The position numbers and the translations under genes are program-made. Under the pieces are notes generated by a model that had not been told where the DNA came from, did not search any database, and saw only the letters and a list, made by a program, of their open reading frames with translations. A DNA stretch of 64,000 nt. Origin: Porphyra umbilicalis (lineage: Eukaryota > Rhodophyta > Bangiophyceae > Bangiales > Bangiaceae). The stretch covers positions 62,001-126,000 of the forward strand of contig KV918791.1 in assembly GCA_002049455.2 (NCBI GenBank), written 5' to 3'. Shown here piece by piece: positions 30,893 through 40,659 of this stretch (within the stretch, counting starts at the first letter, position 1; each line of letters opens with the position of its first letter).

Positions 30893-32695
30893 TCACAGGT
30901 CCACCCCCGTCCGGACCTCCATGGACAGGCGGGCGCGGAGGCCCTCAAACACCTGCTCCATCGCGTCGACGCTCCAATCCGCCGACTGTGTCGGCAACGC
31001 CTCCAGCCGTGCGCGTACGGCCGTCATGGCGACTGGTAGGCGTACACCTTTCTCGAGCTGCACGGCAAACTTGTCCTGCCACGCCCCGACGATGTAGGCC
31101 CAGTAGTCGGTGCGCTGCGCATCTGTGGCGCATTCGACAGAAACGGTGGAGGGGAAGCTGGCCAGCAACGCAGGGCGGGCGCGCCCATCCGTTGTGGCCA
31201 AAACCAGGAGCGGCGTGCCGACGGGTACGTCCCGGAGCGCCGCCTCAAAAAAGCGCAGGTCTGTCGAGTCCCCCGCCGACGAGTCGTCCACCCACAAGTG
31301 TGCGTGGGGGATGAAGAGCACGGCCAGCGCGGCGCGCGTGGCGGCGGAAATCGTCTCTGCCAGCCGCTGCTGGGGGGTACGCGCACCAGCCCCGCGTGTC
31401 AGCGACACAAAGCCCGCGTCATAGATCGGCATTGGTGTCAGCGCATGGAGAACCGCAGCTGCGACGGTGCCTTGTCGCATCCCCTCGTCCCCGTCAATGA
31501 GCAGTCGCTGGGGCAAAATGGGGAGGCCCGCGGCCAAGACTTTGAACCCAGTGTCCGCGCCGCACCCAACCGCCGCTGCGGCGGCGCACCGCCCAGGCAC
31601 CGAACCGAGCCGCTGGACGGGAAAGTGGCGAGTGAGAAACCCCCGCACGTCGGCCAGCGTCGGTGCCAGCAGCAGCGTCACGCGTTCGGGGAGCGGCCGC
31701 CGCAGGGGCGGCGGCGTCCCGAGCCGCGTGAACTGTTCGCGCCGGTAGAGGGTGCCCTGCCAGTTGACACGCACGTCGGCAGGATCGTCGGCAACCTCCT
31801 CAATCGAGTCGGGCCACCCCGGAAACCGCCGCGCGAAGACGGTCGTGGCGGCATCGTCACAGAGGCCCGCGAGCTCGGCCCCCGACCAGTCGTCGGTGTG
31901 GTTGGCGATCCAGGGCGCGTCCGCGGCGTCCACGGGCACGCCCACCGCGGCGGCCGACACGCGCATGATGGCCGCGCGGCCGGCCGCGTCGGGGAGCCCA
32001 AAGCGCAGCTCCGTACCAAACCGGCCGGGCCGACGAAACGCGGGATCGATCAGGTCGACACGGGACGTCGCCGCAACACCCAACACCCGGTCCCGCCGCC
32101 CCAACCCGTCCAAGAACGCCAACAGCGTGGCGATCACGGGCATCGACTCTTGGCGCCCGCCGGTGCGCGTGGCCGCGAGCGCCTCAAACGCGTAGAAAAA
32201 AATGATGGACGGCTGCGCGGCGGTAGCGGCGTACATCACACGCCGGACACACTGTTTGCCGTGGCCGACGCACTTGGAGAGGAGCTCGCCGCCATTGAGG
32301 ACCCACAGGGGCACCACGGTGCCCCCATTGAGCGCCTTGGCACGGCCCGCCAGCAGGCGGACGGCCAGCGTCTTGCCCGTCCCGGGGAAGCCCGTCAACA
32401 AAACCCCACTCTTGGTCGCGGCCCCCGCCGCCCGTCGCGCGTCGGGCATCAGGAGGACGGCAAGGGCGACTTCGAGGGCGTCCACGTTGGCCGCTTGGCT
32501 GGCAAGCGCGTCCCACCCCGGCGTGTCGTCGGGCAGTTGCAGCGGCTCGGGCGGTGGCGTCGACGACCGCGGTGAGTCGGCCGTGCGGGTGCGGTGGCGC
32601 TGCCGTCGCTGCGGCGGTGGCTGCTCCTCCTCCTGGTACTGTGGACGCGGAGGGGGCGGGCCAGCCAACAACGAACAAAAGGAACCATAATACAT
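30893..32695 (-). CDS. ATAD2/Yta7-like AAA protein, second copy, degenerate Walker B
   Basis: 600 codons from ATG 32695 (MYYGSF). The first AAA domain (residues 60-330) has Walker A GFPGTGKT (102-109), but the Walker B box reads IIFFYAFEAL (164-173) in place of hhhhDEh, so the catalytic D and E are missing; sensor VAATSR and RRPGRF remain. The linker SRL-type segment PPPLRRPLPERV...HFPVQRL is as in ATAD2. Residues 370-600 match the second, naturally degenerate AAA domain of ATAD2/Yta7 (LLIDGDEGMRQGTVAAAVLHAL ... ALAVLFIPHAHLWVDD). Upstream, frames to 33059 joined across a 14-G run (32734-32747) may add a proline-rich N-terminus. ATP hydrolysis is doubtful; a structural partner of the first copy is possible. 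Confidence 0.75.
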   Translation of the reverse strand: MYYGSFCSLLAGPPPPRPQYQEEEQPPPQRRQRHRTRTADSPRSSTPPPEPLQLPDDTPGWDALASQAANVDALEVALAVLLMPDARRAAGAATKSGVLLTGFPGTGKTLAVRLLAGRAKALNGGTVVPLWVLNGGELLSKCVGHGKQCVRRVMYAATAAQPSIIFFYAFEALAATRTGGRQESMPVIATLLAFLDGLGRRDRVLGVAATSRVDLIDPAFRRPGRFGTELRFGLPDAAGRAAIMRVSAAAVGVPVDAADAPWIANHTDDWSGAELAGLCDDAATTVFARRFPGWPDSIEEVADDPADVRVNWQGTLYRREQFTRLGTPPPLRRPLPERVTLLLAPTLADVRGFLTRHFPVQRLGSVPGRCAAAAAVGCGADTGFKVLAAGLPILPQRLLIDGDEGMRQGTVAAAVLHALTPMPIYDAGFVSLTRGAGARTPQQRLAETISAATRAALAVLFIPHAHLWVDDSSAGDSTDLRFFEAALRDVPVGTPLLVLATTDGRARPALLASFPSTVSVECATDAQRTDYWAYIVGAWQDKFAVQLEKGVRLPVAMTAVRARLEALPTQSADWSVDAMEQVFEGLRARLSMEVRTGVDL

Positions 32696-33059
32696 CGCCG
32701 AGAGGTTCTGGGCGCCGCCCGTGGCAGGTGATCGGGGGGGGGGGGGGTGGTGGGCGGGGCTTCGGGCGGGGCCTCGGGCGGGGCCTCGGGCGGGGCCTCG
32801 GTGCGCCTGCCACCCCGAGCGCCGGCACCTCGGCCGGCAGCGGGGGGGGGTGCACGTGGACGAGCCCCGGCAGACGACAGCGGGGGGCGCCCAAGGCCGG
32901 CGGGGGCGGCCCGCCGGCCCCCCCTGCCCCGAGCGGGCGCGGCCGCGCCACCCACGCCGCGCCGACCAGCGTCAGGGGGGGAGGGCACCCCATCGCCCGC
33001 GCGGTCGCCACCGGCACCGTCATCTCGCGTGGCACGCGGCGTGCCGACCATGTTGACAA

Positions 33060-33085
33060 GCAAGGGAGCCGCGGCTACACACGAA

Positions 33086-33117
<32 letters not shown>

Positions 33118-33720
33118 CCGACGCGGCCACGGGGGCAGTTGGTGTGTGTGGGGTGGGAGAGGAGGGTGTCACTATCTGGACCACCGCGCTGCCTGTCCCG
33201 TCTCTGCCCGGAGCCGTGGCGCCCACCAACCTTTTCTAGGGGCTGGCGCCCGCGGGACGACCAATCACGATGGGCTGACAGCCACCTCTCAGCAACAGCA
33301 ATGCAGCCTTCCCCACCGCAGAAGCCACAACCGCCCATCTCGTGGGCCCTGTGGCAGACCCGTCCAGTGCACTGTCGCAGTCGGTGTTGTACCCTCCATA
33401 CCGTACGCGCTGGGCACGCTCGCCGTTCCAACAGGCGCGTCAGTGTTGTGGTCCCTCGCACAGCACAGTGGCGAACCCACACCTGTGACGGCGTCTGTCA
33501 ATGGGCGACGCGCTCCGAGTCGCACCGTGGCGCGCTGGCGTGTCGCCTGTGGTAGACTCATTGGGATTGAGCACACATCGTATTGATACAATGTACCAAA
33601 CCTCTACTGACTGTCCTACAAAAAGAAAGATGCATCTCGCGTGTCGATCGCTCCTACCCCCCGCCCACCCAAAACGCACGACCGGTCGACCGAGGTGGGG
33701 CCGCGCCGGGACCGCCCGAC
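33060..33720. other. Intergenic, no gene; 25-G run
   Basis: A 25-G run lies at 33086-33110. Frames on both strands are shadows without domain or codon signal. Confidence 0.45.
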
Positions 33721-34031
33721 CTATCGGTCAAACGCCTGCGGGGAGCTCCGTCCCGTGCCGGCGCGCGACTTTTGCACAAACTTCCACTCAAAGTCGGCCC
33801 CATATTCGACCAGCAGCTCCTCCCCGAACGCAACCGCCCGCGTCGTCACCAGGGTGAGGGTGTCGTCCCGGGACAGGTCCTCCACGGCACGGATGTCCGT
33901 GTACCACTTCAACACCACGTTTAGCCCCTGGACCTCGGGCGCTGGGGACCGCGCGGGACCCGGCGCGGGCGCGACCGGTGCCAGAGCACCCGCAGCACTC
34001 GCATCACGCGCATCATGCGCTGGCGCGGCCG

Positions 34032-34067
<36 letters not shown>

Positions 34068-34316
34068 ACATGCGCCGGCCGCCGCGTCGGCGGCGACATG
34101 CGCTGCGCCGATGACCGGTCCCCAGTGGTTGACAAACCCGAGCGCCGACCCGCCCAGGGGCACAACCCAAAACGGCTGGGCCCAGTGAGACATCTTGTGC
34201 CCGTTCAGGCGGCAGAGCTGGGGCGTCACACGCGCCTTTCCGCGCATCGGCCCGAAGAAGTGGTTCTTGACTTGCTCGTACTGCGCCATCTGACAGTTGT
34301 GCCACACGACCGGACC
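33721..34316 (-). CDS. SET-domain segment, C-terminal part of the ParB-methyltransferase gene
   Basis: Coding signal continues in the same frame past the TGA at 34317-34319: WHNCQMAQYEQVKNHFFGP...SALGFVNHWGPVIGA, where FVNHW matches the SET pseudoknot RFINHS box (near 34120). A 36-C run (34032-34067) then shifts the register, after which comes LTLVTTRAVAFGEELLVEYG (near 33810), the GEEL..YG end of a SET domain. The start of the fold, DAGLGCFVSRPDG (GxG strand), is encoded just before the TGA, in the previous feature. The family methylates lysines. Key Asn-His and the closing Tyr are visible; activity is uncertain. This is either the distal part of one fusion gene or an adjacent remnant. Confidence 0.65.
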
Positions 34317-37300
34317 TCACGAGGACCCGACGGTGTGTTGGGCGCCAAAGCCATCCGGCCGGCTGACAAAGCAGCCGAGGCCCGCATCCGGTACGGTCGA
34401 GACGCCAAGGCGGACGCCACAGGCAGACTCGTCGGCAGCGCGGAGAGACGCGATCGGAAAATCCTCAAAAAGAAACCGAAGGGCACGCCGCCACTTTCGC
34501 AAATGCAAGGCGTACATCGCCCCAATCTCCACGGGTGTCACCACGTCCGCGGCAGCGAGCGGGACGTACGCGGCCACGACGTGGTCCACAATGTGCCTCG
34601 GCAGCACCGTGTGTGGCACCATCTCCGTCGCGGGCGGCTGCAAAATGCTGCGCCGCGCAGGCCGCATCGCCGGTGGGCGATCGTGGGAGAGCACGTTGCG
34701 GTCGAGCGCACCGACGGTGGTCGTGACAGCCGATGCCAGCTCCGCATCTCGCTCGCAAATGGCTCGACCGTCGTGCGTCGAGGACAAAAAGCGGACAAAT
34801 GACGAAAAGACGCGTCGCTTGCCAAACCGCACTGCCACGGGGTCCTTGTCACAGCTCCAACTGTGGCGCCGCGTCTGGATGCGCGCGTCCGCCGATGAAA
34901 AGGAGCCCGCAAATAGGTCCAACACGACGTCGCTCGGTTTGGTGAAGCGTCGAATGAGCTCGCACAAGAGGCTGACCGGCTTCTGCTTGGGGCGCAGGAT
35001 GCCGTCGCCCGCATAGACGACCTCGCGACCCGTCGGCTGCGTCACATGGTTGTACACGTTGCTGATGCCGGGCATACTCGACACGTCACTGTCAAACACG
35101 CGGTAGTTGACCATGCGGTGGCCGGCCAACCCCGCGCCGCGCCGCGTCGCGTGTACGGCCACAAACATGTGGTTGGCGAGGGTGGTGGTGCTTCGCGGCG
35201 CGGCCGTCGGCGTCGAACAAATAAAGGCCATGGGGCCCGCGTCCACCGCCCACAGCGACTCGGTCTTCGTCGGGGCCTTGTACGATTCGAGCGTCTTGGA
35301 CAGGTTCGAAAACTGGGAGAAGGAGCACATGATGATGGCGTGGCCCCCCTGCCGAACGCTGGACGTCGCAAAGTCACACAGCACCCCCCGGTCCGCGTCG
35401 TTAAAGACGTCGTGGTCAGAGTTGTCATTGCCAGCGACACGCCGCGTATTCCACGGAATGTCCGTCAGCAGCAGCTGGACGCGCAGCTGGAGGCGGGATA
35501 CGGGGAACGTCCAAAAGTCGAGCTCGTACGTGCGGCACTCCTCTGCCAGAGCGCGGTCGACCACCTTGAAGGCGTCACGCTCCGCGTCGGTCAAGCCGGC
35601 CACCAGCCCGACAGAGGTGTCTGTCGGTAGGGCCCCTTCCGGCGCGACGGGAACACGCACAGCGTCAACGGGGTCCGCCTCGACCGGCAAACGCAGCTGC
35701 TTCAGGTAGCTCGACAAGACGGGCGCCAGACCATCCACCAGCGTGCGCCGGGGTCGAAGGAAGGACGCGCCGCTCAAACTCCCAATGTCGGCGCGCATGG
35801 ACAGCGGGTTGTAGGTGTTTGACCAAACGTCCTTGCCGTTGGAAACGGTAACGACGTGCTCGACAAAGCGAACGGCCGCTGTCCGCAACGCCCGATCCGC
35901 CAGCGGCAAAGCGTCCAGCCGCCGCAAGGCAGCGGCGTCGACCACGGCAGGGTCCACCGAGGGCCGTTGCCCATGCCACAGGCGATGGCAACTCGCCAGG
36001 GGGGCGAACCCCAACCGGGCGTCGGTGATCGGCTCAAAACACACCTTCGGTGCGGACCACAACAGGTAGGGCGACAGCATGGTTTCACTGTCGGGGAAGC
36101 CACACAAGATTGCAAGCACGTCCCACGATCGCACGCACGCCATGATCTGCGCCTTGACGCGAAAGCCCCGCAGCTCGCGGTCGACGGTGCCGACCGGGTC
36201 GGGCGCCCGTCGCAGACGCGGTGTCGCAACGGCGACGATCGCCTTGGCCGCCTTGGTCTTTAGGGTGCCCCCCTGGCGAGCGACGCGGGAAGCACGACCG
36301 GGGGCGTTGCGCGCCGCCGGCGCCCCGTCCGCCGCACCCGCGCGCTTGGACGGGGCCTTGCCCGCACGCTTGGGCGTCGGCAGTGAGGGCCTCGTGTCGT
36401 TGACGTCTTCGAGAAACGGGTGCGCCGCCGTCACGTCGCGCGCGAGTTGGGTAAACCACCACAGCCGCTTCCACGGGGTCGCGTAGGGACCACACGGCGC
36501 CACACGGCGCGCTGTGGTGGTCTTGTCGATCACACAATACGCGGCAGTCTCGCACAGCGCCTGGGAGCGATCCACCGCCGCAGCGACAACAGCAGCGGAG
36601 AGCATTGACGGGGCACCCGCAGCTGGAGCGGTCATCGCCGCGGCGCCGGCCGATGCAGCACGTCCCTCGTCTGCAACGTCTCGGGGCGCACTCGATGCCG
36701 CGCCGGCGGCCGCCTTGTCCGTACCCGTGGCAACGCTGTCGACACCGCGCGCGGCCGCGGCACCGCGACTGACGCGGCGCACCTTTGTTGGCGGCGCGCC
36801 GTCGCCACCGTCGGGCGCACCGTCCACGGCGATCGACGCCACCCCGTCTCGGTCGACGTCCATGGGCGCGTCAGAGCTGCCCTCGGCGGCGTCTGCGTCC
36901 TCCTCCTCGTCGGACGGGGATTGCGATGGCCCCTGACCCGAGCGCCGCCCTCGTTTGGTGCGCTTGGGCGGTCCTTTCGCGAGCTTTGGGAAAGAGGGGC
37001 CCCCAAAGTTGCGCCACTGATGGGACACCAGCACAGGACAGTGGAGCATGCTCCATGTAACCCGGGGCAGGCGGTCCGCCGGGCGGTCCGTAAACCCGAC
37101 CCGGGAGCGCTCCCCTGCACTGGCGCCACCGCCACTACTGGCACGTGTGCCAGCCGTGGCCGGTGCCCCATCCGTTTCGGCGGGCCCGTCTGCGTCGACG
37201 AGCACGTCGGCCAGATCATCGAGGCGGCGGCCCAGGAACAGGAACAGCTCCCAGCACCGCGTGTCGACAGGCGCAGCGCGCGCTTGCCGCGCCGCAGTCA

Positions 37301-37634
37301 GGTGGTCAGAAGTCCACGGCTTGATAGCCTGCAGGAGGCGGTACCACGTGTACGTGCGGTTCTCCGATATCCACTTGACGAGCCCCTCCTCCGTCGAGGC
37401 CCCTTCAGCTCTGCCCGAGCTGCGCAGAACCTCCTTGAGAGTCACTTTGCGGACGGGGATGTCGTCTTCCCTAACCAGGTCGTCCCGCACAAAGGTCATT
37501 GACATGAAGAAGTCGACAGACGCCATACGCAGGGTCCGCGCCGTGGTCGTGTTCTTGTTTGACGCCATGACCACGCGCGTCGCGTCGGTCAGGTTGGCCG
37601 CCTTTGCCTCGGTCGTGGGGCCCCCGGGGACCAA
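34317..37634 (-). CDS. DNA methyltransferase (beta-type N6-adenine/N4-cytosine) with start of a SET domain
   Basis: 1105 open codons. Residues 1-150 continue the ParB-like module from the upstream frame (NLTDATRVVMASNKN). 150-450 is an acidic, disordered region with many Ala/Ser. The catalytic region has LLLTDIPWN near residue 724 (motif IV, DPPY-like with Ile for the first Pro) and, later, VVLDLFAGSFSSADA near 905 (motif I) preceded by KPVSLLCELI. This motif IV-before-motif I order defines the beta class. CDKDP fits motif II. The last 20 residues, DAGLGCFVSRPDG, begin a SET domain that continues after the stop. Family: transfers methyl from SAM to DNA bases, here probably nuclear. Base specificity cannot be read. 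Confidence 0.8.
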   Translation of the reverse strand: MVPGGPTTEAKAANLTDATRVVMASNKNTTTARTLRMASVDFFMSMTFVRDDLVREDDIPVRKVTLKEVLRSSGRAEGASTEEGLVKWISENRTYTWYRLLQAIKPWTSDHLTAARQARAAPVDTRCWELFLFLGRRLDDLADVLVDADGPAETDGAPATAGTRASSGGGASAGERSRVGFTDRPADRLPRVTWSMLHCPVLVSHQWRNFGGPSFPKLAKGPPKRTKRGRRSGQGPSQSPSDEEEDADAAEGSSDAPMDVDRDGVASIAVDGAPDGGDGAPPTKVRRVSRGAAAARGVDSVATGTDKAAAGAASSAPRDVADEGRAASAGAAAMTAPAAGAPSMLSAAVVAAAVDRSQALCETAAYCVIDKTTTARRVAPCGPYATPWKRLWWFTQLARDVTAAHPFLEDVNDTRPSLPTPKRAGKAPSKRAGAADGAPAARNAPGRASRVARQGGTLKTKAAKAIVAVATPRLRRAPDPVGTVDRELRGFRVKAQIMACVRSWDVLAILCGFPDSETMLSPYLLWSAPKVCFEPITDARLGFAPLASCHRLWHGQRPSVDPAVVDAAALRRLDALPLADRALRTAAVRFVEHVVTVSNGKDVWSNTYNPLSMRADIGSLSGASFLRPRRTLVDGLAPVLSSYLKQLRLPVEADPVDAVRVPVAPEGALPTDTSVGLVAGLTDAERDAFKVVDRALAEECRTYELDFWTFPVSRLQLRVQLLLTDIPWNTRRVAGNDNSDHDVFNDADRGVLCDFATSSVRQGGHAIIMCSFSQFSNLSKTLESYKAPTKTESLWAVDAGPMAFICSTPTAAPRSTTTLANHMFVAVHATRRGAGLAGHRMVNYRVFDSDVSSMPGISNVYNHVTQPTGREVVYAGDGILRPKQKPVSLLCELIRRFTKPSDVVLDLFAGSFSSADARIQTRRHSWSCDKDPVAVRFGKRRVFSSFVRFLSSTHDGRAICERDAELASAVTTTVGALDRNVLSHDRPPAMRPARRSILQPPATEMVPHTVLPRHIVDHVVAAYVPLAAADVVTPVEIGAMYALHLRKWRRALRFLFEDFPIASLRAADESACGVRLGVSTVPDAGLGCFVSRPDGFGAQHTVGSS

Positions 37635-38098
37635 CCAGGGTACCGCGTCCAGCCATCGGGGTAGCCCTCTCCCGCCAGCTGCCGCTCAGCCGCAAGCAAG
37701 CGGTGGTGGCCCTCGACGACGACGCCGTGGCGCTCGCCGCGAATGGCGAGACCTGGGATCGGGTGGGCGGCCAAGTCCTTGAGCGAGTCCGGCTCGATCT
37801 CGTCGACGTGATCCAGCACCACAGACCGACAGCGCGTCCCGTACCGGAAGAAGCCGACTTCAACCCACACTGTTGCGCCCACTGGGAGAGAGTCTGGTTC
37901 AACGTCAAGGGGGCTGCCCGTCACGTTGGTCATCAACGGCTGGGAGGTTGCCGCGGCAGGTGGCAGCGGCTGGACCACCCCCACCGGCAGCGGTTGGACA
38001 GCCGCCACGCCGTCACCATGTCGATGTGCTTGCGCACCCCCACGTCCCGCCTTTGGCGCGTTGGTGGTCGCACCCCCGGCTGCTGGCGTTGTCCCCAT
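37589..38098 (-). CDS. ParB-like domain, N-terminal part of the methyltransferase gene
   Basis: Starts at ATG 38098 (MGTTPAAGG), about 100 bp after a TATA box. Residues 55-150 form a ParB/Srx-like module: DHVDEIEPDSLKDLAAHPI, then GVVVEGHHRLLAAERQLAGEG, the canonical DGHHR-type nucleotide-binding box. The frame runs into the 34317-37634 frame in another register. The switch lies at GGGGCCCCCGGGG (about 37617-37629), after which the ParB pattern continues (NLTDATRVVMASNKN), so one protein of about 1300 residues is likely. ParB-methyltransferase fusions are known from phages and plasmids. Confidence 0.75.
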   Translation of the reverse strand: MGTTPAAGGATTNAPKAGRGGAQAHRHGDGVAAVQPLPVGVVQPLPPAAATSQPLMTNVTGSPLDVEPDSLPVGATVWVEVGFFRYGTRCRSVVLDHVDEIEPDSLKDLAAHPIPGLAIRGERHGVVVEGHHRLLAAERQLAGEGYPDGWTRYPGWSPGAPRPRQRRPT

Positions 38099-38199
38099 CG
38101 TCACTGCCGCTACGCACACACACACCGCGTCCGGTCCGAGCCCGGCGCACGTCGGCACCCGTCAACGGGCACACCCCACGCAGCCAGACATACCCCTCT

Positions 38200-38207
38200 T
38201 ATTTATA
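38200..38207 (-). promoter_or_regulatory. TATA box of the ParB-methyltransferase-SET gene
   Basis: TATAAATA on the minus strand in CGCCTATAAATAAGAGGGG, about 100 bp upstream of ATG 38098 and 115-190 bp from the start of array 2. Confidence 0.7.
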
Positions 38208-38319
38208 GGCGTATCGCAGGGTGCACTGCGTCGGCAATGACGAGCGGTGCTGGTGCGCCAGGCGTATCAGTTGCGCACCGCAGCGAGCACGCCCACAGAG
38301 GGTTTGACGCCGGCGGTTT

Positions 38320-38935
38320 GTTGGTGTGGGCGGCTGACCGCCCCTCCCGGGTGCGCAAGACGCCGTCTGGACGACCCCCCCCTGAAGGTGCGTGTGCACC
38401 ACAATCCAATGGAAAACCTACAAGAGTTGACTCTGGCAATACGGACGGTTTTGGGGTAGCCCGGGGGGCCACAAAGATAAATTTTGAAACGCGTCCCACA
38501 CCACGCACACACACGCGGAGGCCCCCCCGGCACCCACGTAGGTGGTGTGGGCAGCTGACCGCCCCTCCCGGGTGTGCAAGGCGCCATCTGGACGACCCCC
38601 CCCTGAAGGTGCTTGTGCACCACAATCCAATGGAAAACCTACAAGAGTTGACTCTGGCAATACGGACGGTTTTGGGGTAGCCCGGGGGGCCACAAAGATA
38701 AATTTTGAAACGCGTCCCACACCACGCACACACACGCGGAGGCCCCCCCGGCACCCACGTAGGTGGTGTGGGCAGCTGACCGCCCCTCCCGTGTGCGCAA
38801 GGCGCCGTCTGGACGACCCCCCCATGAAGGTGCTTGTGCACCACGATCCAATGGAAAACCTACGAGAGTTGACTCTTGCAATACGGATGGTTTTGGGGTA
38901 GCCCGGGGGGCCACGAAGAAACATTTTGGATCATA
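38320..38935 (-). repeat. Tandem array 2, 221-bp units, minus orientation
   Basis: Three units, with the core motif CCAATGGAAAACCTAC at 38406, 38627 and 38848. In minus orientation the core reads GCCAGAGTCAACTCT...AGGTTTTCCATTGGATTG, matching arrays 1, 3 and 4. It sits directly upstream of the TATA box of the minus-strand ParB-methyltransferase gene. Confidence 0.9.
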
Positions 38936-39125
38936 ATCCCACACATTGCCGACACAGTGGGGGGCTTCCTCGGCCCCTACCTGTTGAACTGATGGGCAGT
39001 TGTGGTTCAGTGTCTTTGCTGTCAAATGACAAACCCCTCACAACAACCCCCATGTTCTCATGTCTCAAGACCCTCTCTGGAAAGCCTGAAAGCGGAGCAT
39101 GGCACAAGTGACGGACAGTTCTATT
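38936..39125. other. Intergenic spacer before MITE
   Basis: A/T-richer spacer without a gene. Confidence 0.4.
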
Positions 39126-39456
39126 TGTGGCGGCTGATTTTAGAATCCGCGATCTAGGTGAGCTTCATCGAACGCAGATACGGCGAGTTAAGGATTGTTC
39201 GATCTAAAGTCACACAGGTCAATCCTGAGTCGCGATTCCCTCGTCATGGGTGATCTGGCCGGTCCTTTCCTGGTTCTGGGCTAAAGTCAGCAGAACGTCA
39301 TGGATCGAGAAAATTACATCCCTGCTCTGGGATTTGATTCAGTGCAGATGGCGAAGGCGGCGTTCGACAGTTCGTGACGAGACGATTCTTGAGGTCTGAA
39401 TAGGTCAGAAATGTTGACAGCCCCATAGATCGCGGACTCTAAAATCAGCCGCCACA
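39126..39456. mobile_element. MITE with 31-bp terminal inverted repeats
   Basis: The ends read TGTGGCGGCTGATTTTAGA then (A/G)TCCGCGATCTA on both sides, one mismatch apart. The element is 331 bp and non-coding, and is flanked by A/T-rich sequence. It is a different family from the CTAGTGTC and TA-TTGC MITEs. Confidence 0.8.
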
Positions 39457-39839
39457 TTTAGTCTTATCAAGAACGTATTCTTCTTGCAAGGTGGTCACTG
39501 CCTGGTGTCCATTCTGCCCAGGCTAAAATCAGGCTCTGATGAAAATCAAATAAGGCTCTCTCTCATATGGCCTGGAAACGCAATCTTACTGGTGTGTCTG
39601 GGGCACCCCCTGCAAGCTTTCATCTCACACAGTCGCCCAGTTCGTGCATTGGTAAGTAAACTGCGCTGAGACAACATCACTCCTTGAGCAGCCGAGGCAG
39701 GCAATATGGTTTCACAGTGGCAGCCCATCTCTTGGAGGGTGCTCTGGGCGTGCCAAGGGCACGCCCAGGACACACATGCAGGGCATTCCAAGACACGCCA
39801 ACACACAGGGGTCCCCCCAGGACGCACGCCATTTAGCCA
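39457..39839. other. Intergenic spacer
   Basis: No supported gene. It contains a short inverted repeat GGGCGTGCCAAGGGCACGCCC near 39747. Confidence 0.4.
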
Positions 39840-40600
39840 CGTCGGGGTGTTTGATTTTGCAGATTATCATTTTGGTAGCCCACCAGGCTACCATAAAACC
39901 AACGCTACTGCTAGAGTCAACTCTGGCACGTTTTCCATTTGATTGTGGTACTGCGACCCATCTGGGGGGGGTTGCTCTGAGGGGGCCCCACCGGCGTCCT
40001 GGGGGGGTCTGGGGAGGCCGCCCCCCGGTAGCCACGTCGGTGTGTTTGATTTTGCAGATTATCCTTTTGGTAGCCCACCAGTCTATCATAAATCCAACGA
40101 TATTGCTAGAGTCAACTCTGGCAGGTTTTCCATTGGATTGTGGTACTGCGACCCATCTGGGGGGGGTTGCTCTGAGGGGGCCCCACCGGCGTCCTGGGGG
40201 GGTCTGGGGAGGCCGCCCCCCGGTAGCCACGTCGGGGTGGTTGATTTTGCAGATTATCATTTTGGTTGCCCACCAGGCTACCATAAAACCAACGGTATTG
40301 CTAGAGTCAACTCTGACAGGTTTTCCATTGGACGGTGGTACTGCGACCCATCTGGGGGGGGTTGCTCTGAGGGGGCCCCACCGGCGTCCTGGGGGGGTCT
40401 GGGGAGGCCGCCCCCCGGTAGCCACGTCGGGGTGGTTGATTTTGCAGATTATCATTTTGGTAGCCCACCAGGCTACCATAAAAATAACGGTATTGCTAGA
40501 GTCAACTCTGGCAGGTTTTCCATTGGATTGTGGTACTGCGACCCATCTGGGGGGGGGTGCTCTGAGGGGGCCCCACCGGCGTCCTGGGGGGGTCTGAGGT
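39840..40600 (+). repeat. Tandem array 3, 195-bp units
   Basis: Four units (TTTTCCATT at 39931, 40126, 40321 and 40516). Each has the hairpin GTAGCCCACCAGGCTAC, the palindromic AGAGTCAACTCT and TTTTCCATTGGATTGTGGTA, plus a GC-rich half with GGGGGCCCCACCGGCGTCC. It lies upstream of the duplicated TATA promoter and the ParB-like gene at 41026, in the same orientation. Confidence 0.9.
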
Positions 40601-40659
40601 CACCACCGACGCGCGGGGGTGCTCCGAGGCCGCCCCCTGGGGGAAAGGCGCGACGTGGG

